Notes under the pieces: model-generated
What the model was told of the DNA's origin: nothing
What the model saw: the letters and a program-made list of their open reading frames with translations, nothing else
Database searches by the model: none
Part shown: positions 22,162 through 30,110 of the stretch, in pieces
Position numbering within the stretch: position 1 is the stretch's first letter
Layout of the letters: each line of letters starts with the position of its first letter
Source of the DNA: Bacillota bacterium
Lineage (GTDB): Bacteria > Bacillota > Sulfobacillia > Thermaerobacterales > RSA17
Length of the DNA stretch: 33,921 nt
Assembly (NCBI GenBank): GCA_017577485.1
Contig: PKRI01000022.1
Location: 1 to 33,921 of the forward strand
Reading direction: 5' to 3'
Position numbers and translations under genes: made by a program

Positions 22162-22560
22162 GTGGCCCACGTGGCCGACGACTTGATGGACCTGGTGAAC
22201 GAGATCCAGGCGCGGGAGGCGCCGCTGGCCGAACTTTACGGCCAGGTGGAGCGGGCCGTGTCGAACCCGACGGCCCGGCAGCTGGCGCTGCAGATGTTGA
22301 GGGCCCAGCGGTTCCAGTTGGCCACGCTGGACCTCTTGGCCAAGGACCAGGTACCCGAGAAGTTCCACTGCTTCGGCCGCATCACCCACGACGACGTGAA
22401 CCTGCGCAGCGGCCCTTCGGCCCGGGAGCCCCGGACCGGCACCCTGCAGCGGGGCACCATGGTCATCGTCCAGGAGTTCCAGGGCAACTGGGCCCACGTG
22501 CAGGTGTCCGGCGGCAAGTCGGGCTGGATCTTCAAGGACTACGTGCGCTGCGAGTATTGA
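22162..22560 (+). CDS. SH3b-domain protein
   Basis: 132 aa. An N-terminal helical part (residues 1-60, LMDLVNEIQAREAPLAELYG...) is followed by a bacterial SH3 domain (about 72-132: VNLRSGPSAREPRTGTLQRG, then GNWAHVQV and GKSGWIFKDYV). SH3b domains usually bind cell-wall peptides, but no signal peptide or anchor is visible, so a cytosolic protein is possible. The start is GTG 22162 or the in-frame GTG 9 bases later. Convergent with the transporter gene. Confidence 0.8.
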   Translation: MAHVADDLMDLVNEIQAREAPLAELYGQVERAVSNPTARQLALQMLRAQRFQLATLDLLAKDQVPEKFHCFGRITHDDVNLRSGPSAREPRTGTLQRGTMVIVQEFQGNWAHVQVSGGKSGWIFKDYVRCEY

Positions 22561-22650
22561 TGCGCGCCAGGTCTTGATGGGCGCCTGGCCGTCGCCGGGC
22601 CTCCGCCGGGTCCCGGACCTGCGCCTTTGCGCCGGCGTGCGGCCCGCCGC

Positions 22651-23598
22651 CTACCCCCGCCGGCGCTCAGGGAACACCCACGCGGCCGCCCGCAGGTGCA
22701 GTCCCGCCAGGGGCAACTGCAGCAGGGCGGCCGCCGCGTTGAAGGCCAGGTGCGCGTGGGCCAGCCCGGCCGCAGCGGCCGGGGCGGCCGACACCAGAGC
22801 CGCCAGCAGTCCCGTGAACGGCCACCACACCGCCGTGCCCACCAGGTTGAAGGTGACATGCACCAGTGCCGTCCGCCGGCCCCGGTGGCCCAGGGCCGCC
22901 GAGGCGGCCACGGTGGCGGTGGTGGTGCCGATGTTGGCGCCCATCAGCATGGGCACCGCTCCCGCAGGGGTGATCAGGCCGCCCTGGACCAGCCGCTGCA
23001 GGACGGCGATGGCGGCGCTGCTGGAGTCCAGGACGGTGGTCAGCACCAAACCGGCCGCCAGGCCCGCCAGGGGACGGTCGTTCACCGCCCGCAGGTGATC
23101 GTACCAGCCCGGGCGGCCGGCCAGGGGCCGAGCCGCCGCCTCGACGGCCCGCAGCCCCGCCAGGGCCGCCCCGAGCCCCAACGCCGCGGCAGACAGCGCC
23201 GCCGCCCCGGGCAGCCGCCGCCGGAAGGCCGGCAGCGCCGACAGCAGCAGTCCCGCCGCGCCCCCGGCCGCCAGCCAGGGTGCAGCCCGCAGCGGGTCCA
23301 GGGCCGTCAGGAAGGCCGTCAGGGTGGTGCCCACGTTGGCGCCCATGACGGCACCGGCCGCCGCCTTCAGGCCCAGCAGGCGGGCGTCGGCCAGCCCGCA
23401 GATCACCAGGGTGGTCACGCTGGAGGACTGGATCAGCGCGGTGGCCGCCAGGCCGCCCAGGGCCGCCAGCCACGGGCGGCGGTCCAGGCGCTCCAGGACG
23501 CGGCCGGCGGGTCCCGCCAGGGCCCGGGTCAGGGCGGCAGCCATCAGGCGGATCCCGCCCAGCAGCAGTCCCAGCCCCACCAGACCGTCCAGCAGCAC
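22651..23598 (-). CDS. Na+/phosphate cotransporter family protein (PNaS, NptA-like)
   Basis: 315 aa. The start GTG 23598 was chosen for GGGAGG with 11-base spacing and because translation before it is Arg/Pro-rich. About eight membrane segments. Two inverted-repeat signature motifs are visible: ALIQSSSVTTLVICGL and VLDSSSAAIAVL, each followed by GAxMGANVGTT or MGANIGTTTATV. It has no C-terminal PhoU-like domain, so it is the short form. Substrate phosphate is inferred from the family. Confidence 0.9.
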   Translation of the reverse strand: MLLDGLVGLGLLLGGIRLMAAALTRALAGPAGRVLERLDRRPWLAALGGLAATALIQSSSVTTLVICGLADARLLGLKAAAGAVMGANVGTTLTAFLTALDPLRAAPWLAAGGAAGLLLSALPAFRRRLPGAAALSAAALGLGAALAGLRAVEAAARPLAGRPGWYDHLRAVNDRPLAGLAAGLVLTTVLDSSSAAIAVLQRLVQGGLITPAGAVPMLMGANIGTTTATVAASAALGHRGRRTALVHVTFNLVGTAVWWPFTGLLAALVSAAPAAAAGLAHAHLAFNAAAALLQLPLAGLHLRAAAWVFPERRRG

Positions 23599-23761
23599 CG
23601 GCGTTGCACCTCCCGGCGCCGGGGTACGCGGGAATGCCCGGCCGCCGTGGGAACCTATGCGCGGGTCGGAGGCGCGGAGAACCCGCCGGCGGCCCGGCCC
23701 GCGGCAGCGGCAGGCAGCGGCGGCAGGAGAAGGGACAGGCCCCGACGAAACTTGATAACCC

Positions 23762-24619
23762 ATGAACGGGACGAGGGCTCCGCGCCGTGTCCTGGCGGTG
23801 GTGATGCTGGCCGCGCTGGTGGCGGCGGCAGTGCCGGGTGTGGCGCAGGCAGCCGAGGAACTGGACGTGGCCGTCGAACTCAACGGCGAGCCGCGGGAAC
23901 TGACCCCGTCGGCCTTCCGCCATGAAGGCCTTGTTTTCGTGCCCCTGCGTGAGTTCGTCGAGCACCTGGGCGGGAGGGTCGAGTACCATCCTGCCGAGCG
24001 CCGGATCACCGTCACCCGGGGATCCGTCACCATGGTGCTGTCGCCGGACAGCCCCGAGGCCGCGGTCAACGGTGAGGTTCAGGCGCTGCCCGCGCCTCCC
24101 ATCAACGTCGACGGCCGCGTGTTCTTCCCGGCCCGCTTCGTGGCCGAGGCGCTGGGCGACAGCGTGGAGTGGATCGCCCAGCGCTCGGTCCTGGCGGTGT
24201 CCTCGTCGTACGTCGACGGCGCCGCCACCGGGCCTGAGGGCTACGGGGACCGCGCTGCGGTGATCTCCTACACCGAAGAGGAACTGGAGCTGCTGGTCCG
24301 GGTCATCAACGCCGAGGCTTACGACGAGCCGTACGAGGGCATGGTGGCCGTGGGCGCGGTGGTGGTGAACCGGGTCCGGTCGCCCGCCTGGCCCAACACC
24401 ATCTACGAGGTGCTCACGCAGCCGGGGCAGTTCGCCGTGATCGCCAACGGCCACGTCTACCGGCAGGTCCGCCCCGAGGCCTACCTGGCCGCCATGGATG
24501 CCCTGCGCGGCGTCGATCCCACCAACGGGGCCCTGTTCTTCTTCAATCCCAGGAAGACCGGCAAGACGCCCGGCAGCGAGATCCTGGTCACCATCGGCAA
24601 CCACGCCTTCTCCCGCTGA
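23762..24619 (+). CDS. cell-wall hydrolase: copper-amine-oxidase-like domain plus SleB domain
   Basis: 285 aa. A clear signal peptide (residues 1-30, ending VAQA) precedes a copper-amine-oxidase N-terminal-like domain (about 35-150, with LVFVPLREFVEHLGG and RVFFPARFVAEALG), a common envelope-binding module in Bacillota. A hydrolase_2/SleB domain follows (about 170-285, VRVINAEAYDEPYEGMVAVG with a Glu in the catalytic region, and FFNPRKTG). SleB enzymes degrade spore cortex peptidoglycan at germination. The start is ATG 23762. Divergent from the transporter, with 163 bases between the starts. Confidence 0.92.
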   Translation: MNGTRAPRRVLAVVMLAALVAAAVPGVAQAAEELDVAVELNGEPRELTPSAFRHEGLVFVPLREFVEHLGGRVEYHPAERRITVTRGSVTMVLSPDSPEAAVNGEVQALPAPPINVDGRVFFPARFVAEALGDSVEWIAQRSVLAVSSSYVDGAATGPEGYGDRAAVISYTEEELELLVRVINAEAYDEPYEGMVAVGAVVVNRVRSPAWPNTIYEVLTQPGQFAVIANGHVYRQVRPEAYLAAMDALRGVDPTNGALFFFNPRKTGKTPGSEILVTIGNHAFSR

Positions 24620-24660
24620 TGTTCCCGTTGATTTCCCGCTGATTGGCGGGCGCAGCCAGG

Positions 24661-25527
24661 TCAGGGCGGGTTTCCGTGCGGGTTCCCGCCGGGCCGCCCG
24701 GGGCCGCCTCCCCAGCCGCGCAGAGCCACCGCCCACTCCAGGCCGAAGATCAGGATGGCTGCCGACACGTAGAACCACAGCAGCGTCAGGATGACGACGG
24801 CGATGCTGCCGTAGACCACTACGCCCGCGTGGACGGCGGCCACGTAACGGGCGAACAGGGACCGGGCCAGGTGGAGTCCCGCGCTGGCCAGCAGCGCCCC
24901 GGGCCAGAGGTGCCGGGCCGGCGGGGCGCCAGCCGGGACCAACCGGTAGACGGCCAGGATGGTGCCGAAGGTGAGGACTCCGGCCGCTGCCTGGGCCACC
25001 ACGCCCACCGGGCCCGCGGCGGGCCAGGGCACCGCGGTTCCCTGGCGCCGCAGGGTCTCCAGCCAGGTGGCGCCGGCCAGGGCGGCGATCAGGACGACGG
25101 CGGTCACCGCCACCATGGCCAGCCCCACCACCCGGAACCGCACCGGCGAGGGCCGGCGGCCCGCGCCCACGGCCCGGTCCAGCGCCCTGGCGATGGCGGC
25201 GAAGACGGCCGATGCCGACCAGGCAAAGAAGACCAGGCCCACCACGCCGACGCCGGAGCGGATGCCCACCAGGCGGGCCAGGTTCTCCTGGATGAGCGGC
25301 CGCGCCCCCGGGGCGTAGGTATCCACAAGATAGAGGACCTGGCGGTGGGCGGGCAGGTCCGGCAGCACGAAGGCGGCCGCCGCCAGGGCCACCAGCAGCA
25401 GCGGGAACAGCGAGAACAGGGCGTAGTAGGCGATGGCCGCCGAGGCCGTCAGCCCGTCGTGGTCCGCAAAGTTGCGCACGGCCTGCAGCGTGGCCGCGCC
25501 CACGGCCTGTCCCGTGTGCCGGGCCAT
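24661..25527 (-). CDS. YihY/BrkB family membrane protein
   Basis: 288 aa. Six hydrophobic segments and the family pattern: DHDGLTASAAIAYYALFSLFPLLL near the N-terminus and YGSIAVVILTLLWFYVSAAILIFGLEW near the C-terminus. The start is ATG 25527 behind GGGAGTGAAGCC. An upstream in-frame stretch is Ala/Arg-rich and was excluded. Members were once annotated ribonuclease BN, which is now considered wrong. Function unknown, probably an exporter or channel-like protein. Convergent with the SleB gene, 41 bases apart. Confidence 0.92.
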   Translation of the reverse strand: MARHTGQAVGAATLQAVRNFADHDGLTASAAIAYYALFSLFPLLLVALAAAAFVLPDLPAHRQVLYLVDTYAPGARPLIQENLARLVGIRSGVGVVGLVFFAWSASAVFAAIARALDRAVGAGRRPSPVRFRVVGLAMVAVTAVVLIAALAGATWLETLRRQGTAVPWPAAGPVGVVAQAAAGVLTFGTILAVYRLVPAGAPPARHLWPGALLASAGLHLARSLFARYVAAVHAGVVVYGSIAVVILTLLWFYVSAAILIFGLEWAVALRGWGGGPGRPGGNPHGNPP

Positions 25528-25667
25528 GGCTTCACTCCCGCCTCCCCGCCTGAATAGCCTGCACCGAGCCGGCGCATGAGCCGCGGCGTCCTGCTGTGCC
25601 GGCTTACCGGAGCGCCGGCATGCGGCCGCCGCCGGTGACGCCGGCGCCCGTGAGAGGGGGATCGCCC

Positions 25668-26615
25668 GTGCAGGCTTCCACGCAGCCCGGCACACCAAAC
25701 CCGGGAAGGCCGAACCCGGATGCGCCCAACCCGGCCGGGCCGCAAACGGGTGGGCAGCACCCAGCCGGCCCGCGCCCCAAGGCCTGGGACGGCACGGTCT
25801 CCATGCCCCTGGGCGGCCGCCTGGCCAAGCCGCGCCAGGCCGGCCTGACCATGGTCATCGACAAGGGCCTCAGCCTGGCCGAAACCCAGGCGCTGCTGGA
25901 CGTGGCCGCCGAGTATATCGACTTCATTAAACTGGCCTTCGGCACCACCGTATTCTTCACGCCCGAGGACCTGAAGGCGAAGGTGCGGTTGGTCCAGTCC
26001 TACGGCGTGGAGATCTACCCGGGCGGCACCCTGCTGGAGATCGCCATGCTCCAGGACCGGCTGGAGGCCTTCGTGCGGCGCGCCCAGGAGATCGGCTTCC
26101 GGTGTCTCGAGGTGTCCGACGGCACCGTCTCCATCAGCCCCCGCTACCGGGAGCGTCTGGTCCGGGAGCTGGTCCGCATGGGCTTCCGGGTCTTCACCGA
26201 GGTGGGCAAGAAGCACCCGGCCGACCGCCTGCCGCAGATCCGGCTGCGGGAGCAGATCCTCGAAGACCTGGAGGCCGGGGCCGAGAAGGTCACGGTGGAG
26301 GGCAGGGAGTCGGGCAAGGGCGTGGTCATCTACCGCGACGACGGCAGCATCGACGAGGACGAGCTGGAATTGATGGTGCAGGCCGTGCCCGACCCTTCGG
26401 TGCTGATCTGGGAGGCCCCCCTGAAGACCCAGCAGCAGGACCTGATCCTGCGTTTCGGTCCCAACGTGAACCTGGGCAACGTGCACCCCGGCGACGTGCT
26501 GTCGCTGGAGGCGCTGCGGGTGGGGCTGCGCGGCGACACCCTGCGGTCGGTGCTGCTGTCGCGGCCCGAACTGGCGGTGGTGCGGCCCTCGTGGCCGCCG
26601 GAGCGGTCCCCCTGA
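25668..26615 (+). CDS. comA: phosphosulfolactate synthase (ComA family)
   Basis: 315 aa. Family members join sulfite to phosphoenolpyruvate to give (2R)-phospho-3-sulfolactate, the first step towards coenzyme M in methanogens and towards sulfolactate in some Bacillota. Signatures of the TIM-barrel fold include TMVIDKGLSLAETQALL, EYIDFIKLAFGTTVFF, VEIYPGGTLLEIA, EVSDGTVSI, VFTEVGKK and KVTVEGRESGKG. The start is GTG 25668 after GAGAGGGGG. The first 40 residues are Pro/Asn/Gly-rich and probably disordered. The nearby sulfate-reduction genes could supply sulfite. YitD-type proteins in bacteria have been given this function by homology. Confidence 0.9.
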   Translation: MQASTQPGTPNPGRPNPDAPNPAGPQTGGQHPAGPRPKAWDGTVSMPLGGRLAKPRQAGLTMVIDKGLSLAETQALLDVAAEYIDFIKLAFGTTVFFTPEDLKAKVRLVQSYGVEIYPGGTLLEIAMLQDRLEAFVRRAQEIGFRCLEVSDGTVSISPRYRERLVRELVRMGFRVFTEVGKKHPADRLPQIRLREQILEDLEAGAEKVTVEGRESGKGVVIYRDDGSIDEDELELMVQAVPDPSVLIWEAPLKTQQQDLILRFGPNVNLGNVHPGDVLSLEALRVGLRGDTLRSVLLSRPELAVVRPSWPPERSP

Positions 26616-26638
26616 GGGCCGCGGGTAGCCACGGGTAC

Positions 26639-26674
26639 GCGGCCTGCCGTGCGGCCTGCCGCGCGGCCTGCCGC
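26639..26674. repeat. 12-bp tandem repeat, three copies
   Basis: GCGGCCTGCCGY at 26639-26650, 26651-26662 and 26663-26674, in the 104-bp gap between the convergent comA and dehydrogenase genes. No terminator with a T-run is visible in this gap. Confidence 0.9.
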
Positions 26675-26719
26675 GGGCGTGACGGCGAGCCCGTGACCCG
26701 TCCGCGGCTGCGCGGCGGC

Positions 26720-27682
26720 TCACAGGGGCGCGGGCCGCAGCGGCGGCAGTCCCGCCAGCACGCGGCGCACGTCCTCGGCCACCTGCCGGCCCACGCGGGC
26801 CTGAGCGGCAGCGGTGAGGCCGGCCACGTGGGGCGTGAGGATCACGTTGTCGAAGGCGGCCAGCGGGTCCGGTCGGGGCGGCGGTTCCTGGGCCCGCACG
26901 TCCAGGGCGGCGCCGCCCAGCCTGCCCGACGCCAGCGCCTCAGCCAGGGCCGCTTCGTCCACCACGGCGCCGCGGCCGGTGTTGACCAGCAGGGCGCCGG
27001 GGGGCAGCAGGGCCAACCGGCGCCGGTCCAGGTAGCCTATCGTGTCGGGGCGCTGGGGCAGGTGGACGCTGAGCACGTGGGACTGTGACAGCAGCGTCTC
27101 CTCGTCCACCCATTCCACGCCGGCGGCGGCCAGGTCGGGATGGTCCGGCGGGCGCCGCGGGTGGTGGGTGATGACCCGCATGCCCAGCGCCCGGGCCGCC
27201 GCGGCCAGGTGGCGGCCGGCGGCGCCGTAGCCCAGGATGCCCAGGGTCAGGCCCCGCAGTTCGATGCCGGCGGCGTCGCGCCGCCAGGCGCCGCCCCGGC
27301 AGGCGGCGTCCAGGGCCGGCAGGCGGCGCGCCAGGGCCAGCATCAGCGCCAGGGCGTGCTCGGCCACCGAGGCGCTGTTGGCCCAGGGCGCGTAGACCAC
27401 GTGGATCCCGCGGCGCTGCGCCGCGGCCACGTCCACGTTGTCGAGGCCCGTTCCCAGCCGGCCCACCACCCGCAGGCTTCCCCCGGCGGCGTCCAGCAGG
27501 TCTTCGTCCACCCTGACCCGGTTGCGGACCACCAGGCCGCTGCAGCCGGCCAGGGCCTCGCGCAGGGCGGCGGGCCGCTCCGCCAGGTCCGGCTCGCAGA
27601 TGACCTCCAGGCCCTGCAGCCCGTCCAGCAGTTCCGGCGGCGCCTGCTCGGCCACCAGCACCCGCTGCCGCCGGCCCGGCAT
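26720..27682 (-). CDS. D-2-hydroxyacid dehydrogenase (SerA-like)
   Basis: 320 aa. NAD-dependent dehydrogenase of the D-isomer-specific 2-hydroxyacid group. Nucleotide-binding GYGAAGRHLAAAARALG, preceded by LTLGILG. Catalytic Arg in LVNTGRGAVVDEAAL, Glu in VRAQEPPPR and His in NVILTPHVAGLT. There is no ACT domain, so it is not the long form of phosphoglycerate dehydrogenase. The substrate cannot be told from sequence: 3-phosphoglycerate, or, given comA nearby, a sulfolactate-type acid. The start ATG 27682 lacks a clear ribosome site, and a GTG about 18 bases downstream is an alternative. Only 28 bases separate its start from that of cysH, divergently. Confidence 0.9.
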   Translation of the reverse strand: MPGRRQRVLVAEQAPPELLDGLQGLEVICEPDLAERPAALREALAGCSGLVVRNRVRVDEDLLDAAGGSLRVVGRLGTGLDNVDVAAAQRRGIHVVYAPWANSASVAEHALALMLALARRLPALDAACRGGAWRRDAAGIELRGLTLGILGYGAAGRHLAAAARALGMRVITHHPRRPPDHPDLAAAGVEWVDEETLLSQSHVLSVHLPQRPDTIGYLDRRRLALLPPGALLVNTGRGAVVDEAALAEALASGRLGGAALDVRAQEPPPRPDPLAAFDNVILTPHVAGLTAAAQARVGRQVAEDVRRVLAGLPPLRPAPL

Positions 27683-27710
27683 ACCGTACCGGGAGAAAGG
27701 GGGGAAGGAC

Positions 27711-28493
27711 ATGGCCGATACCACCGTCCCGTCGTCTGCACCCGGCGAGGCCCCGTCCCCGGCCAGCCGCCCGTCCACCGAACCCGAAGCGCCGCCCGCT
27801 CCCGCCGACGCCCAGCAGGCCGCCCAGTGGCGCCAGCAGTTTGAAACCGCCGCCGCCGAGGACGTGCTCCGCTGGGCGCTGGACCGCTTTCACCCGCGCA
27901 TCGCCCTGGCCTGCAGCTTCCAGGCCGAGGACATGGTCATCCTCGACATGATGGCGCGGCTGCGCCCCGGCGCCCGGGTGTTCTACCTGGACACCGGCCT
28001 GCTGTTCGCCGAGACCTACGCCATGCGCGACCTGGTGGCCCGGCGGTACGACATCCGGCTGGAACGCTTCAGCCCCGAGCTGTCCGTGGCGCGGCAGGCC
28101 GTGGAACACGGGCCCAACCTCTGGGCCCGGGACCCCAACCGCTGCTGCACCCTGCGCAAGGTGGAGCCGCTGCGGCGGGCCCTGAGCGGCCTTGACGCCT
28201 GGGTGACGGGGATCCGCCGGGACCAGACGCCCCAGCGCCGCAGCGCCGGGGTCGTGGAATGGGACGCCCGCTTCGGCCTGGTCAAGATCAACCCGCTGGC
28301 CCGCTGGACCGCCGATGACGTTTGGCGCTACATCCGCAGCCGGGGCGTGCCCTACAACCCGCTGCACGACCAGGGCTTCCCCAGCATCGGCTGCATCCCG
28401 TGCACGGCGCCGGTCCCTGAGGGCGGCGACGCCCGGTCGGGGCGCTGGCCCGGCTTTGAGAAGACCGAATGCGGCCTGCACGCGGACCAGTGA
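27711..28493 (+). CDS. cysH: adenylyl-sulfate (APS) reductase, CysH family
   Basis: 260 aa. Reduces activated sulfate to sulfite. The pair C145-C146 and C228/C231 (CC...CxxC) are the [4Fe-4S] ligands that mark APS-using enzymes, as opposed to cluster-free PAPS reductases. The catalytic cysteine is C254 in KTECGLH. Substrate motifs include ALACSFQAEDMV, YLDTGLLFAETY and WVTGIRRDQTP. About 33 N-terminal residues are Pro/Ala/Ser-rich. ATG 27711 follows AAGGGGGGAAGG. ATP sulfurylase, which makes its substrate, starts 21 bases after its stop. Confidence 0.95.
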   Translation: MADTTVPSSAPGEAPSPASRPSTEPEAPPAPADAQQAAQWRQQFETAAAEDVLRWALDRFHPRIALACSFQAEDMVILDMMARLRPGARVFYLDTGLLFAETYAMRDLVARRYDIRLERFSPELSVARQAVEHGPNLWARDPNRCCTLRKVEPLRRALSGLDAWVTGIRRDQTPQRRSAGVVEWDARFGLVKINPLARWTADDVWRYIRSRGVPYNPLHDQGFPSIGCIPCTAPVPEGGDARSGRWPGFEKTECGLHADQ

Positions 28494-28514
28494 ACCTGGT
28501 GGAGGGAAACGCGC

Positions 28515-29855
28515 TTGACCCTTGACCCGAGAACACCCGACACGGCCCGCAACGCCTCGCCGGGCACGGACGGCGGCGGGTCCCCTGCCCCTGCCCCGGC
28601 GCCGGCGCCGGCGGGCACCGGCTCGAGCGAACCCTCGCCTGCCGGCAGTGCCCTGCCGGGAGCCCCGCCCCACGGCGGGCGCCTGGTGGACCGCCTGGTG
28701 CCCGCCGACCAGCGGGACGAAATGCTGCGCTGGGCGGCCGGCCTCCGCCGGGTGGTGGTGGACGCCCAGGCGGCCGCCGACCTGGAACTGATCGCCGTCG
28801 GCGCCTACAGCCCGCTGACCGGCTTCATGGACCGCGACGACTACGAGTCTGTGCTGGAGTCCCTGACCCTCGACTCCGGGTTGACGTGGACGCTGCCGGT
28901 GACCCTGAACGTGGACCCCGAGGAAGCCCGGCAGGTCCGCGAGGGCGAGACCGTGGCCCTGGCGGCCCCGGACGGGACGCTGCTGGCCCTGCTGGACGTG
29001 GAGGACCGCTTCCGCATCAACAAGGGCCGCGAGGCCGCGAAGGTGTACGGCACCCAGGATCCCGGCCACCCGGGGGTCCACGCCCTCTACCGGCGCGGCG
29101 GCGCCGCCCTGGGCGGGCCCGTGCGCCTGCTGCAGCGGCCCCCGTCGGTCCACCGGTCCCGGATCCTGGACCCGGCGGCGGTGCGGGCCGAGATCCAGCG
29201 GCGCGGCTGGCGCACCGTGGTGGGGTTCCAGACCCGCAACCCGCTGCACCGTGCTCACGAGTACCTGCAGAAGTGCGCCCTGGAACTGTACGACGGCCTG
29301 CTGCTGCACCCGCTGGTGGGTCCCACCAAGGACGACGACGTCCCCGCCGGCGTGCGCATCGATACCTATGACGCCGTGCTGGCCGGCTATTACCCGGGGG
29401 AACGGGTGGTGCTGTCGCTGTTCCCGGCGGCCATGCGCTACGCGGGTCCCCGGGAGGCGGTGTTCCACGCCATCTGCCGGCAGAACTACGGCTGCACCCA
29501 CTTCATCGTGGGGCGCAGCCACGCCGGCGTCGGCGACTTCTACGGGCCCTATGACGCCTGGCGCCTGTTCGAGCAGCTCCCGCGGGGCGGCCGGGGCCTG
29601 GCGGTGGAGCCGCTCTTCTTTGAGGACGCCTTCTACTGCCGGGCCTGCGGGGGGATGGCCACCGCCCGCACCTGTCCCCATCCCGAGAACCTGCGGGTGT
29701 CGCTGAGCGGCACCGAGGTGCGCCGCATGCTGGCGGCCGGCCGGCCGCTGCCGCCGGAGTTCACGCGCCCGGAAGTGGGGACCATTCTGCTGGAGCATGC
29801 CCGCGCCGCGGCGGCGCGCGGCGGTTGGGGAGGGCCGCCGGCACCCGCAGGCTGA
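28515..29855 (+). CDS. sat: sulfate adenylyltransferase (ATP sulfurylase)
   Basis: 446 aa. Makes APS from sulfate and ATP. Active-site motifs are QTRNPLHRAH (239-248) and GRSHAGVGDFYGPYDA (from 333), with VSLSGTEVRRML near the C-terminus. A Cys/His cluster FYCRACGGMATARTCPH fits the zinc site of thermophile enzymes. The start is TTG 28515 behind GGAGGGAAACGCGC. The first 55 residues are a Pro/Ala/Gly low-complexity extension. There is no C-terminal APS-kinase domain, consistent with direct use of APS by the neighbouring CysH. Confidence 0.95.
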   Translation: MTLDPRTPDTARNASPGTDGGGSPAPAPAPAPAGTGSSEPSPAGSALPGAPPHGGRLVDRLVPADQRDEMLRWAAGLRRVVVDAQAAADLELIAVGAYSPLTGFMDRDDYESVLESLTLDSGLTWTLPVTLNVDPEEARQVREGETVALAAPDGTLLALLDVEDRFRINKGREAAKVYGTQDPGHPGVHALYRRGGAALGGPVRLLQRPPSVHRSRILDPAAVRAEIQRRGWRTVVGFQTRNPLHRAHEYLQKCALELYDGLLLHPLVGPTKDDDVPAGVRIDTYDAVLAGYYPGERVVLSLFPAAMRYAGPREAVFHAICRQNYGCTHFIVGRSHAGVGDFYGPYDAWRLFEQLPRGGRGLAVEPLFFEDAFYCRACGGMATARTCPHPENLRVSLSGTEVRRMLAAGRPLPPEFTRPEVGTILLEHARAAAARGGWGGPPAPAG

Positions 29856-29965
29856 GGAACGCCGGGCCGCGGACGAGGCGAGGGCCCGGAAGCCGAACGT
29901 CCTGCGAGCCTGCCGGGCCGAACGTCCGGACGGGCAGCGGGCGGGGAATGTTCGCGATTTTGCCG

Positions 29966-29994
29966 CGCGGCGCCGTGGGCGCCGCGTTTTCTCT
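29966..29994 (+). terminator. terminator of the cysH-sat transcript
   Basis: Perfect 9-bp GC stem 29966-29974 / 29978-29986 (CGCGGCGCC), a 3-base loop, then TTTTCTCT. It lies 111 bases after sat. Confidence 0.8.
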
Positions 29995-30016
29995 CCCCTG
30001 ACACGGGAAATTGGCG

Positions 30017-30022
30017 TACAAT
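30017..30022 (+). promoter_or_regulatory. possible -10 region for the NCS2 permease gene
   Basis: TACAAT at 30017-30022 in an AT-rich patch just after the terminator. The nearest -35-like hexamer (CTGACA, 29998-30003) is only 13 bases away, so the match is poor. The leader to ATG 30111 is about 80 bases. I looked for a purine riboswitch in it and saw none. Confidence 0.3.
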
Positions 30023-30110
30023 ACAACCCGGTTCCCAAAAAACATTCGGGCATGCGGCAGGGCCGGCGGGGCGCCCGTCGAACCCCTGCGGCAGAGAAAG
30101 GGGTGGGGAG

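Noticed and set aside
26940..30053. Minus-strand open frame of over 1000 codons across sat and cysH
   Set aside because: It is antisense to two clear sulfur-assimilation genes and has no motif of its own.
30023..30110. Purine riboswitch ahead of the purine permease
   Set aside because: The leader lacks the conserved three-way-junction bases, and it folds only weakly by eye.
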